From Chloroflexota bacterium (GTDB lineage: Bacteria; Chloroflexota; Anaerolineae; Anaerolineales; Villigracilaceae): DNA of 64,000 nt. A program made the translations under genes and the position numbers. The stretch covers positions 1 to 64,000 of the forward strand of contig JACRLC010000094.1 in the NCBI GenBank assembly GCA_016235425.1. Direction: 5' to 3'. Positions 17,601-25,173 of the stretch are shown piece by piece (positions within the stretch are counted from its first letter, which is position 1; each line of letters begins with the position of its first letter). The notes beneath the pieces are model-generated. The model did not search any database. It was not told the origin of the DNA and saw nothing but the letters and a program-made list of their open reading frames with translations.

Positions 17601-18521
17601 GAATATCCCGCCGACGCGATAGAACGCGGCGGCCAGCGCGATGAAGGCTGTGACGCTGAACAGACGAGATTCGTATAGCCAGGTACTGACTCCCCAAATG
17701 ACAGCCATGAACAGTGAAACAACTGTCCAATAGCCCGCGCCAACCGGCCCGAACAATTCCAATGTTTCTTCGATGACGTTGGCGGTAATGGGCAGGAGGA
17801 ACGAAAAGACGATGAACAGCGCGAAGCTCGGCTGGGGCAGTCGCTTGCGGATGGCAACGGCGACCGCGCCGAAGATGACTGTCCCGGCAATTAATATCGG
17901 CAGGCGCGCGGCTTCGACCAACGCGCCCAAAATTACAGCCGATGCAATGACGAAGAACGCGCCAAGATACAGCGCGATTTTGATGCTGGTTTCACTGAGT
18001 AATGTTTGGAGTAAAGTGGGGCGCGGCATTGCCCCTCTCCCAGTGGGAGAGAGGACGGGGTGATGGATGGGCGCGGGAGTCTCTTCGGGGGATGGAACTG
18101 TTTCTTTAGCGGGAGCAGGCTGCGGCCTCGCGGGAGGCGGGCTCGTTGGGATGGGTGGTGCCAGGATGAAGTCGAAATTGTAGCGCCGCTTCAAAACGTC
18201 GGCTTGAGTTTTTTCAAGCAGGCCGCTTTGCTCCCAGTAGTCAATTTCTTTGATGAGGGTGAGGCGCTCGCCGCGGTTGAGTTTGGTTGACAGGCCGCGA
18301 ACGTTGCGGCTGGCGGGAAGGTCGAGCGCGGAGAGAGCGGCGGCGCCGATTTCCCTGTTGTTTAGCGCAAGGTTTTCGAGTTCGGCGCAGATGGCCTCGC
18401 TGGTGTAGTTGAGATTGTGAAGTTCCTGTATGGCGGCAAGGCAGCTGGGCTGGCCGCCGTGTTGTAGGGTTTCGAGAATGCGCGCGAGAGTTTGTTGTGG
18501 TGATGCAGATTGCTCCGCCAT
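14655..18521 (-). CDS. Giant polytopic membrane protein with internal repeats
   Basis: 1288 aa from ATG 18521 (GAGGAG upstream; the frame extends further but without an SD). The N-terminal 130 residues are soluble and helical, followed by a Pro-rich linker (PPIPTSPPPARPQPAPAKE) and then more than 30 hydrophobic segments to the end. Internal modules of about 220 residues repeat at least twice: compare FSLKETGGWYIAVIGLLFVV with VTLKEAGGWYALAAGLLFAA, and LYLILRDFKLDEF with FLILRDFNINEL; a third, more diverged copy follows. Part of the linker (HHPVLSPTGRGAMPRP) is encoded by a repeat at 18032-18066. No catalytic motif is recognised. It may belong to the DUF2157-like or polysaccharide-related membrane proteins, but I cannot assign it. 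Confidence 0.75.
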   Translation of the reverse strand: MAEQSASPQQTLARILETLQHGGQPSCLAAIQELHNLNYTSEAICAELENLALNNREIGAAALSALDLPASRNVRGLSTKLNRGERLTLIKEIDYWEQSGLLEKTQADVLKRRYNFDFILAPPIPTSPPPARPQPAPAKETVPSPEETPAPIHHPVLSPTGRGAMPRPTLLQTLLSETSIKIALYLGAFFVIASAVILGALVEAARLPILIAGTVIFGAVAVAIRKRLPQPSFALFIVFSFLLPITANVIEETLELFGPVGAGYWTVVSLFMAVIWGVSTWLYESRLFSVTAFIALAAAFYRVGGIFDAEPEFALTMTGLAALAGLFGTLLLKSWKDSKFAFPLFTSALILQTIVLLFSLGTWILHFFDTDGYTAWNIASIIIWLLAFGFFAWANRLYPFGLFPWFAAAALIPIPWFGVTIFDAGSTFNTFLFFGWGAILSIASEAIYGLEVSRKYSLPILIASVSAFLVAIVIGFLENDWLAFGALLGIAVIYGIIHYLRPRGLLWAASLLAGIGAYFTFFQLPFLENIDVFFGFQLLVISLILLAPDLLLKADFKENLVWRVPPRIFGALFVLWTFASYAASETAPLINTAIIFGAYAVFFAAYSIRCNQPALGFLTTLSLALSVIYSVNHFDLNLWLETLTALSVIYYFAGFALRKDETRALWSRMLKVSGFVLGSVISLAAIFSLKETGGWYIAVIGLLFVVEMYSQKQGLFEMGPHLFLPAALYLILRDFKLDEFANILLGFTLIWFSLDLIFSKTYKQERLLDWPVRALGALAALACTIDLMTEGNTAKAAISLAALTVFFTVYALVQRKAVFGYAPAGYFPLATIYTLRHFDLLDAWLPALTAIAVLYFISGLALRAKPDWSFMLRNSALALGAALSLGALVTLKEAGGWYALAAGLLFAAEMYLRRDGWFEIGMPAMFNIGAFLILRDFNINELSYHLLAYSLVWILTDLLAHLTFANPRVLKWPVRGIGALLTLANYGFSFSNGLTHDSRSAAICFGIYTLLFLAVSLLYRQPTLLYTFTVSLPLFVAFLFREFDVTQWIHPIIVAAAMYYAAGYFLRHTNRAKGWDTTLLFSGLGLGVIVSFSAPILGGLDASIPVAVAATLWAVEAFARKNVWLGFPTNALYLLAYFMILFELKVDEPQYFSMGAALLGMIQHYLLTRAGSKTGAFMTGMVSQSILLGTTYTQMLNTERLIFFVVLFFQSLAVLTYGIIIRSRSLVFTPIVFSVLGVVTVIYSALKGISTVVLIGCTGIILLMLGILAVVMRERITKLGERLSEWQA
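18032..18066. repeat. CCCTCTCCC repeat inserted in frame
   Basis: CCCCTCTCCCAGTGGGAGAG followed by AGGACGGGGTGATGG is one unit of the family arrayed at 7235. It sits in the Pro-rich linker of the giant membrane protein and keeps the frame open. Confidence 0.8.
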
Positions 18522-18538
18522 GTGTGCTCCTCGTGATA

Positions 18539-18573
18539 GGTGACAGTCACTTGTGGAAAAAGTAGCTGCCACC
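18539..18573. repeat. GGTGACAGTCAC imperfect palindrome
   Basis: GGTGACAGTCACTTGTGG is mirrored by AGTAGCTGCCACC. A closer, nearly perfect copy of the family is at 37509-37536. It lies in the leader of the giant membrane-protein gene. Confidence 0.5.
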
Positions 18574-18594
18574 TTTATTAACCCTCAATCGAAG

Positions 18595-20079
18595 CTACCG
18601 ATACACGACCCCACTGCGCGGCGGGACGGTGACGAGAACTTTATCGTTCTGCGCGCTGACGTTTTCTTGTGAGCCGAACAGCACGCGCGGCTTTTTCGCG
18701 GGCGCGCGGAGTTCCACTTTGCGCTCTTCGTCGGATGCGTTTAGCGCGACGACGATTGATTCATTTTTCAGCGTGCGTCTGAACGCGGCAACTTTATCCT
18801 GGGTATACAGTCGTTCGTATTCACCACGCCTTAACGCAGGGTGGTTTTTACGCAACACGCAACACTCTTTAGCATAATCCAGCAAATCTTTATCCCATCT
18901 TGATTCGTCCCACGGGAAGGACTTGCGGCAATCGGGGTCGTGACGCCCGTCCACGCCGACTTCGTCGCCGTAGTAAATGCACGGCGCGCCGGGGATGGTG
19001 AACATGAAGAGCCATGCCAGCTTGAGCGAGTTTTTGTCGCCGCCCGCGCACGAAAGGAAACGCGGCATATCGTGGCTGTCGAGCAGGTTGAGTTGCGCGC
19101 ACGTAATCTCAGGCTTGTACAAATTGAAGAGACGGTCAAGCTCGTTGGCGAAGTCATACGCCTGCATGTTCGGGTGGACTCGGTTGTGCAGTCCGCCGGC
19201 CTGGTTGACCACGCCCATGTCCAGCCGGTGGCCGCCGAAGAAACTCAGCGCCGCGGCTGTGACGAGATAATTCATCACCGCGTCGAACTGGTCGCCTTGC
19301 AGCCACCTCTGCGCCTCGTGCCAAATCTCGCCGACGATGTACGCTTCGGGATTAATGGCGCGCACGCGGCGGCGGAACTCCTGCCAGAAGGCGTCATCGT
19401 CAATTTCGCCGGGCACGTCGAGCCGCCAGCCGTCAATGCCGAAACGCACCCAGTATTCGCTGATGTCGAAAAGAAATTCGCGCACGGCAGGTGTGTTCGT
19501 GTTGAACTTCGGAAGCGCAGGCAAATTCCACCAGCCCTGGTAGCCGATGGCTTTCAAACTGCCTTCCTGCTGAATCAAATGTTGTTCGTGCGGAGTCGGG
19601 TACGCGCCCCAGTGCTTGTGTCCATTCAGGCGTTCGGAGTCGAAGTGGAACCAATCCTTGTACGGCGAAGCCGCGCCCGTTTCCAGCACGTGATGGAATT
19701 GCCAGATGCCGCGGCTGGCGTGATTGAACACGCCATCGAGCACCACGCGCACGCCGCGCTTGTGTGCCTTGTCCAGCAGGAATCGCAAGGCCTTGTTGCC
19801 GCCGAGCAGCGGGTCAACGTTGTAATAATCGTACGTGTGGTAGCGGTGGTTCGACGCCGACGCAAAAATCGGGTTCAGATAAATCGCGGTAATCCCCAAA
19901 TCCTGCAAATAATCGAGTTTTTCGGCCACGCCGTAAAGGTCGCCGCCTTTGAAGCCGTGATGCGTGGGCGGCGCGTCCCAGGCTTCAAAGCCGATGTCTG
20001 GCAGCCGCTTGCTTCGCGCAAAACGGTCGGGAAAAATCTGGTAGAAAATTGCGTCTTGCACCCATTTGGGAGTGGTCAT
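18595..20079 (-). CDS. Cytoplasmic GH13 alpha-glucanase (neopullulanase/cyclomaltodextrinase-like)
   Basis: 494 aa, no signal peptide. The four GH13 regions are present: DGVFNHAS (I), GWRLDVPGE (II, nucleophile Asp), VGEIWHEA (III, acid/base Glu) and LDSHD (IV). The QDAIFYQIFPDRFARSK opening and the HHGFKGGDLYGVAEKLDYLQ block are typical of maltodextrin-degrading GH13 enzymes. It would hydrolyse short maltodextrins after uptake. Start ATG 20079 has AGAGGA upstream and lies 14 bases from the end of the lipoprotein amylase gene, so it is the last gene of the maltodextrin operon. Length fits a catalytic domain plus C-terminal beta domain without an N-terminal CBM34. Confidence 0.9.
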   Translation of the reverse strand: MTTPKWVQDAIFYQIFPDRFARSKRLPDIGFEAWDAPPTHHGFKGGDLYGVAEKLDYLQDLGITAIYLNPIFASASNHRYHTYDYYNVDPLLGGNKALRFLLDKAHKRGVRVVLDGVFNHASRGIWQFHHVLETGAASPYKDWFHFDSERLNGHKHWGAYPTPHEQHLIQQEGSLKAIGYQGWWNLPALPKFNTNTPAVREFLFDISEYWVRFGIDGWRLDVPGEIDDDAFWQEFRRRVRAINPEAYIVGEIWHEAQRWLQGDQFDAVMNYLVTAAALSFFGGHRLDMGVVNQAGGLHNRVHPNMQAYDFANELDRLFNLYKPEITCAQLNLLDSHDMPRFLSCAGGDKNSLKLAWLFMFTIPGAPCIYYGDEVGVDGRHDPDCRKSFPWDESRWDKDLLDYAKECCVLRKNHPALRRGEYERLYTQDKVAAFRRTLKNESIVVALNASDEERKVELRAPAKKPRVLFGSQENVSAQNDKVLVTVPPRSGVVYR

Positions 20080-20093
20080 GAAAATCCTCTTTG

Positions 20094-21674
20094 TTATGGA
20101 ATGAATTGAATTATATGCGAGCCATGCGGACTCAACATTTCAATCGGCTTGTAGGATGAGAAACCGCTTCTTTCTGGACTTTTGGCCTGCCCGCCGCCAA
20201 ACAACATTTTCGTCTCGTAAGCATTTTCCGTTAAAACCGCATCATCGAGAGTGAGCGCGTAATCGGAGATTGTCTCATCCGTGAGATTGACGAGGACAAG
20301 AATAATCTCCTCACCTGAAACACGGAGCGCGGCGAATATCCCCGAATTTTTCGTATCCAGCAAATATAGATTTCCATTGCCAAGCGCGGGATGCGACTTG
20401 CGAAGCCCAATCAACGCGCGGTAGTGGTTGAGCAATGATTCTGGGTCGTTTTCCTGTGCCGCCACATTGATGGTTGTGTAATCGGCATTTGGCGCACGCC
20501 ACGGATTCCCGGAAGTAAACCCAGCATTCGCTCCGTCTGACCATTGCATGGGAAGGCGGATATCTTCATCGGGTTTGACGCCGCTCATGCCGATTTCTTC
20601 GCCATAGTAAATAAACGGTGTGCCGGGTAATGTGAGCATTAATGCCGCGGCTGTCTTTGCCTTGCCGATATCGCCATTGAAAACAGACATGACGCGGTTT
20701 TGGTCATGGTTGGTGAGGAAGGTGGCGAAGCTGAAGTCGGGCATATCCTGCATTGAAAACTTGAGCGCGCTGTTGATTCCCGAATTCGAGCCGCCGTTCG
20801 CGCTGTTGACGAATCCACTCGACATTTCGAAATTGAAGATTTGGTCGAGCTGGTCCCCGGTGTAGGATTTCACCACCGAAGAACCCGCACCGAACACTTC
20901 ACCGACTGTATAGGCTTCGGGGTTTTGTGATTTGTAGGCAGTGTAGAAATCCTTGTACCATTCGTGAGTGGCGGGAGTGTTCTCGCGGATATTGCCATCT
21001 TCGATGAGGTGCTTGGCCGCGTCCACACGGAAGCCGTCTATGCCGATGTCGTTGAGCCAGAAGTCCGTCGCTTTGAGCATTTCAGCGGTCACTTCTGGGT
21101 TGGTGTAATTCAGGTCGGGCATGCCTTCCCAGAAGTAGCCGTAATAGTATCCGTGATCTCCCGGATGCCAGCCGTTTCCGGGATCGGTTTCGGACCAGAC
21201 GTAGAAGCCGCGGGACTTTGAGTTGGGATCATTGTTCGCTTCTTTGAACCACGGATGTTCATTGGATGTGTGGTTGAGTACCAGGTCAATGATGATGCGA
21301 ATGCCGCGCTTGTGTGACTCTTCGAGGAGACGCTTGAAATCGTCCATTGTCCCGTATTCGGGATTGACCGCGTAGTAGTCGGTCACGTCATAACCGTGAT
21401 AGGAGGGCGATGGGTGGATGGGCATGAGCCAAATGGCTGTGATCCCCAACTCTTGCAGGTAGTCCAGTTTTTGAGTGATGCCGTTGAAGTCGCCGATGCC
21501 GTCCTTGTTGGTGTCGTGGAAGGAGCGGACGAAAATCTCGTAGAATACCGCGTCCCGCCACCAGGGTTGAGGGGCTGACTCTGCCGGTGAAACGGAATCA
21601 GTTGTCGGCCCCGCGGGAGCGCAGGCGGATAAAACGGAAAAAAGCAAAAAGATGAGAGTCAGCCGTTTGATCAT
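20094..21674 (-). CDS. Lipoprotein GH13 alpha-amylase/oligo-glucosidase
   Basis: 526 aa from ATG 21674. The signal peptide MIKRLTLIFLLFSVLSAC carries lipobox LSAC, so the enzyme is anchored outside the membrane. GH13 regions: DLVLNHTS (I), GFRVDAAKH (II, nucleophile), VGEVFG (III, acid/base) and TNHDQNR (IV). PWWRDAVFYEIFVRSFHDTN and DYLQELGITAIWLMPIHPSP match the amylase/oligo-1,6-glucosidase group. It would cut external dextrins for the binding protein at 23910. A perfect 10-bp hairpin lies just before its start. The longer open frame upstream is not supported because it would bury the signal peptide. Confidence 0.92.
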   Translation of the reverse strand: MIKRLTLIFLLFSVLSACAPAGPTTDSVSPAESAPQPWWRDAVFYEIFVRSFHDTNKDGIGDFNGITQKLDYLQELGITAIWLMPIHPSPSYHGYDVTDYYAVNPEYGTMDDFKRLLEESHKRGIRIIIDLVLNHTSNEHPWFKEANNDPNSKSRGFYVWSETDPGNGWHPGDHGYYYGYFWEGMPDLNYTNPEVTAEMLKATDFWLNDIGIDGFRVDAAKHLIEDGNIRENTPATHEWYKDFYTAYKSQNPEAYTVGEVFGAGSSVVKSYTGDQLDQIFNFEMSSGFVNSANGGSNSGINSALKFSMQDMPDFSFATFLTNHDQNRVMSVFNGDIGKAKTAAALMLTLPGTPFIYYGEEIGMSGVKPDEDIRLPMQWSDGANAGFTSGNPWRAPNADYTTINVAAQENDPESLLNHYRALIGLRKSHPALGNGNLYLLDTKNSGIFAALRVSGEEIILVLVNLTDETISDYALTLDDAVLTENAYETKMLFGGGQAKSPERSGFSSYKPIEMLSPHGSHIIQFIP

Positions 21675-21683
21675 GTTAATGCA

Positions 21684-21709
21684 GACGACGGGCAGAGTCG
21701 CCCGTCGTC
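21684..21709 (-). other. Intercistronic stem-loop before the amylase gene
   Basis: GACGACGGGC, AGAGTC loop, GCCCGTCGTC: a perfect 10-bp stem without a T run. It lies between the permease stop (21734) and the amylase ATG (21674). It may be a processing or stabilising hairpin. Confidence 0.6.
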
Positions 21710-21733
21710 GAATCGTGCGGAGGTCAAAATGAA

Positions 21734-22744
21734 TCAGCCTTTGACGCCGCCCGCGGTCAGGCCGCTGACGATTTGTTTTTGGAGTGCGATGTAGATGATT
21801 GCGACCGGGAGCGCCACGATAATGGCCATGGCCGCGAAGCGATTCCACGGAATGCTGTTGGCGTATTGGCCGGTCATGTTGTAGAGGGTCATGGCGAGGG
21901 TGTAGTCTTTTGGCTGGGTGAGGAAGAGCCAGGGCAGGGCGAATTCCTGCCAGTGGCCGATGAAGCCGAGGAAGAAGGTGACGGCCAGCTGCGGCATGGC
22001 GAGAGGAAGCACGATTTGCCAGAATATTTGGTCGGGGTCCGCGCCGTCAATCATGGCGGCTTCTTCGAGTTCCTTTGGAATGGTGTCGAGATAGCCTTTG
22101 AGATTCCAAACAGCGAAAGGCAGTGCGCCCGCGATCATGGCGATGCCTACGCCCAGCAGGGAATCGCGCAGGTTGAAGATGGCCTGGCCCGTGCTTGCGC
22201 CACAGGAGGTGAATGGATAGAAGGCCGTCACGCCGCCGCCGCAGTTCGCGATGCGGACGCTGTTCATTAACAGGTAAAGCGGCGCGGAGAGACCGATGGC
22301 TGGCATGAGCAATGGCACGAAGACCAGCACCATCAGTACCTGTCGCATTTTGAATTTGAAACGCGAGAAGGCATACGCGGCTGTCACAGCGACGAGCAAT
22401 GCGGCGAGGCCGACGCCCACCGAGAGGAGGAAGCTGTTGAGAAGCAGTTGAAGGAAGGTAACGGGGTTGGCTGTTGGGCGGTCGAGCACCTGCTGGTAGG
22501 CCACGAAGGATATTTCCTTCGGGAAAAGCTCCAGTGCGGAGGGACGGGACGTTTTCGAGCTGAATGAGAGCGTGACGATGTAGAGGATGGGGAAAAGGAC
22601 TTCCGCGGTGATGAACAGGGTGAGCAATTGGAGAAGAACCTGTCTCCACAGCGGAAGGTCGCGTCCGCCGACTTCACCCGACGTGTTCATATTGAGGAAG
22701 CGGACGACGGGATTTTTGCTTTTGGTTGGGGCGCTGGTAGTCAT
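21734..22744 (-). CDS. MalG-type sugar ABC permease
   Basis: 336 aa inner-membrane permease with six predicted helices. The EAA loop that docks on the ATPase reads EEAAMIDGADPDQIFWQIVL. A short insert between helices (NCGGGVTAFYPFTSC) contains two Cys residues and is unusual for the family. The SD GGAGGCG lies inside the end of the malF-like gene and the two genes are 3 bases apart, so translation is coupled. Works with the permease at 22748, receptor at 23910 and ATPase at 25174. Confidence 0.93.
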   Translation of the reverse strand: MTTSAPTKSKNPVVRFLNMNTSGEVGGRDLPLWRQVLLQLLTLFITAEVLFPILYIVTLSFSSKTSRPSALELFPKEISFVAYQQVLDRPTANPVTFLQLLLNSFLLSVGVGLAALLVAVTAAYAFSRFKFKMRQVLMVLVFVPLLMPAIGLSAPLYLLMNSVRIANCGGGVTAFYPFTSCGASTGQAIFNLRDSLLGVGIAMIAGALPFAVWNLKGYLDTIPKELEEAAMIDGADPDQIFWQIVLPLAMPQLAVTFFLGFIGHWQEFALPWLFLTQPKDYTLAMTLYNMTGQYANSIPWNRFAAMAIIVALPVAIIYIALQKQIVSGLTAGGVKG

Positions 22745-22747
22745 GGG

Positions 22748-23770
22748 TTACGCCTCCGTATAGGATTCGGTCGCGCGCGTGATGCGGTTGGTGATGAGGA
22801 AGACGACCAGCGCGACGAAGAAGATGATCACAGAGAAGGCCGCCGCCACGCCATACAAGCGCAGGTTGCGGATTAGGTCAAACGCGAACGTGACGAGGAT
22901 TTCGGTCGAACGCGCCGGGCCGCCTCCGCTCATAAAGTAAACGAAGTTGAAAAGATTGAAGGAAAGTGTGAAGCCGTAAACTGCCGCCGGGATCATGACT
23001 GGGCGGAGCAATGGCACGGTGATATTCCAGAATTGTTGTGCGCCGGATGCGCCGTCAATCGAAGCGGCTTCGTACAAGTCCTTCGGGATGCTTTGCAGGG
23101 CGCCGGTTGCCACGAGAGTCATAAACGGCCAGCCAAGCCAGAAGTTGGCGATCATCATGGCATAGTAGGCAAGAGTCAGCGGGCCGTTGGGAAGGAGCCA
23201 TGGGATGGGAGGCGAGTATTCCTGCAACCAGCGGATGCGAACGGGATCTATTTGTCCGAAGAGGTGGACGAGAAGGGTCAGGAACTGGTTCATCGCACCA
23301 TATTGCTCGTCGAAGATATTCTTCCAGACGGTTCCCACCACAATGGGCGGCACCACCACCGGAAGAACGAAGATGGCGCGATAAATGCGTTTGCCCCATA
23401 AGCCCTGCGTGTTGAGCAGGACGGCGATCAACACGCCAGCAGGCACATGAACCATGACGTTGGTCAATGCCCACCAGATGTTGTAGATGAGGACCCGGAA
23501 GAATTCAAAATTCTGAACAGGCAGGCCGCCGGTGATGATGTCGACATAGTTCTGCACCCCCACTTTTTTCAACTCGGGTGAGGCCAGTTGCAGGAGCAGG
23601 TCCTTGGTTTGGAAATCCGTGAAAGAAATAATGACCTGATAGATGAGCGGGTAAAAAGTGATGACGCCCATCACGGCAAATGCAGGGAGCAGGTAAAGGT
23701 ATGGCAGACTCACTTTGCGGAAAACAGCTTTCCGCTTCTCCCTGCTGAGTTGCATGGATGTAGTTGCCAT
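22748..23770 (-). CDS. MalF-type sugar ABC permease
   Basis: 340 aa, six helices, EAA loop EAASIDGASGAQQFWNITVP. It lacks the large periplasmic P2 loop of E. coli MalF, as is usual outside enterobacteria. ATG 23770 is preceded by TGGAGA. A strong hairpin separates it from the receptor gene upstream, so it should be expressed at a lower level than the receptor. Confidence 0.93.
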   Translation of the reverse strand: MATTSMQLSREKRKAVFRKVSLPYLYLLPAFAVMGVITFYPLIYQVIISFTDFQTKDLLLQLASPELKKVGVQNYVDIITGGLPVQNFEFFRVLIYNIWWALTNVMVHVPAGVLIAVLLNTQGLWGKRIYRAIFVLPVVVPPIVVGTVWKNIFDEQYGAMNQFLTLLVHLFGQIDPVRIRWLQEYSPPIPWLLPNGPLTLAYYAMMIANFWLGWPFMTLVATGALQSIPKDLYEAASIDGASGAQQFWNITVPLLRPVMIPAAVYGFTLSFNLFNFVYFMSGGGPARSTEILVTFAFDLIRNLRLYGVAAAFSVIIFFVALVVFLITNRITRATESYTEA

Positions 23771-23863
23771 AATTTATTCTCCAGTTGTTTGTGATTTTAT
23801 GCCTTGCGGGTATAAAAAGAACGGCGTCCATAAAAACGCCCGCTTCCAAAACGTCAACTCTGG

Positions 23864-23897
23864 AAAAACGAACAGGGAGAAATCCCTGTTCGTTTTT
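23864..23897 (-). terminator. Strong stem-loop between receptor and permease genes
   Basis: AAAAACGAACAGGGA (23864-23878) and TCCCTGTTCGTTTTT (23883-23897) form a perfect 15-bp stem with a 4-base loop. On either strand the stem ends in T residues, so it may act as a partial terminator and also protect the receptor mRNA 3' end. Confidence 0.85.
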
Positions 23898-23909
23898 GAG
23901 TTTGCCAGA

Positions 23910-25076
23910 TTACTTGTTGGCGGCTTCCGAGGCGGCTTTTATGTAATCGGCCGCGGCGGTACCCTTCTCGAACACCTCGTCGGTGTTGCAGAAGTTCGAC
24001 CAGTACAGGCCGAGTTGCGGAACCTGTGGGCGGACATAGCCGTTCTGGAAAGCATCCAGCAGGCCCTGGATGAGGGGATCGGTCACTTCCACGGTGGTGT
24101 TGGCGGGGACGTGTCCGGCCTCGTTCATCATGGTTTCCTGGGCGGCTTTGCCGGTCAGGTAGAGAGCCACCTGGAGGGCGGCTTCCTTGTTGGTGCTATT
24201 CGGGTTGAAGTAGAAACCGTCAACGCCGAGGAACGGGGTGGCGGGACCGGCAGGCCCGGCGGGCAGGGGAGCGACGCCGAGTTTGTCGCCGAGGGCGGTG
24301 CGATAGTCGCCCATTGCCCAGTTGCCGTTGGTGATGGCGGCGGCGGTGCCTTCGGTGAAGGGAGCGAGGCCGTCGCTGTCGTTCTTGGGCCAGCTATTTG
24401 CCTTGGAGATCTGGTACAGGTCATTCAGGTAGGCCATGGCATCGGAAACGCCCGTGCCCTGATCGGCAACGACTTTCCAGTTCTCGTCAAAGACCTGGCC
24501 GCCGTAAGCGCCGAAGAAGCCAAAGTGGTGGTAACAGCCATAGCTGATGGAGACTTCCGTGCCGCCTTCCATGAGGGCCTTGAGTTCGTCGGTGGTGGCG
24601 GGCGGGGTGTCAATCAGATCCTTGTTGTACCAGAACACAACAGCCTTGAGGGATTCGGGGATGCCGTAAAGCTTTCCTTCAACGCTCATGCCGTCAATGG
24701 AGAGCTGGCCGTAATCGCCGAGTTTGCCGGCGGCAAGTTCGGTGATGTCGGCAATCAGGCCGTTGCGGGCATCATCGCCGAGGGAATCGTTCGGGGCGAT
24801 GAACATATCCGGGCCGGCGCCCGCGGCAACGTCTGTGCGATATTTGTTATAAATATCGTTGAAGGGAACCTGGAGAACGTTGATCGTAATGTCAGGCAGG
24901 TCGGTTTTGGCCTGTTCGAGTACCTTGGTGAGCGCGACTTCTTCTGCGGAACCGGTTCCGTAAGCGTGCCAGAAGGTTACTTCGGTGCCGCCGCCCGCGG
25001 AGGGTGCGCCACATGCGGTAAGAAGGACACTGGTGATCAGCACGAGGCTAAGCAGGGTCCAGAGACTCTTTTTCAT
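23910..25076 (-). CDS. Sugar ABC transporter receptor, MalE-like lipoprotein
   Basis: 388 aa family 1 extracellular solute-binding protein. The signal peptide ends in lipobox LTAC (Cys about residue 21), followed by a Gly-rich linker and EVTFWHAYGTGSAEE, the typical start of the first lobe. GPDMFIAPND and GKLYGIPESLKAVVFWYNKD are family hallmarks of maltodextrin-type receptors. GAGGAG precedes the ATG. Position in a locus with two GH13 enzymes supports maltodextrins as substrate (inference). An extra GAAAGGAGGTGG stands about 80 bases upstream. Confidence 0.93.
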   Translation of the reverse strand: MKKSLWTLLSLVLITSVLLTACGAPSAGGGTEVTFWHAYGTGSAEEVALTKVLEQAKTDLPDITINVLQVPFNDIYNKYRTDVAAGAGPDMFIAPNDSLGDDARNGLIADITELAAGKLGDYGQLSIDGMSVEGKLYGIPESLKAVVFWYNKDLIDTPPATTDELKALMEGGTEVSISYGCYHHFGFFGAYGGQVFDENWKVVADQGTGVSDAMAYLNDLYQISKANSWPKNDSDGLAPFTEGTAAAITNGNWAMGDYRTALGDKLGVAPLPAGPAGPATPFLGVDGFYFNPNSTNKEAALQVALYLTGKAAQETMMNEAGHVPANTTVEVTDPLIQGLLDAFQNGYVRPQVPQLGLYWSNFCNTDEVFEKGTAAADYIKAASEAANK

Positions 25077-25155
25077 TTCTCTTTACTCCTCAATAGAATG
25101 TTGGAAGATGGACTTGCAGGTCTGAGAAAATAAGCTGTTTTATCCTCGGCTTTAA

Positions 25156-25167
25156 CCACCTCCTTTC
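25156..25167 (-). promoter_or_regulatory. Orphan strong Shine-Dalgarno (possible STAB-SD), copy 1
   Basis: GAAAGGAGGTGG, nearly perfect anti-SD complement, with no start codon at a proper distance. It lies just after the ATPase stop and about 80 bases before the receptor ATG, which has its own GAGGAG. The same GAAAGGAGGTG precedes the second receptor gene (34929-34940). Confidence 0.45.
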
Positions 25168-25173
25168 GCAGGT

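Noticed and set aside
18940-20109. 389-codon plus-strand frame opposite the GH13 gene
   Set aside because: Antisense shadow of an intact GH13 enzyme with all four catalytic regions; no SD and no recognisable domain.
23715-25133. 472-codon plus-strand frame opposite the receptor gene
   Set aside because: It is the antisense of a clear solute-binding lipoprotein; its protein is Gly/Val/Ala-rich low complexity without any motif. High GC with few stops explains it.
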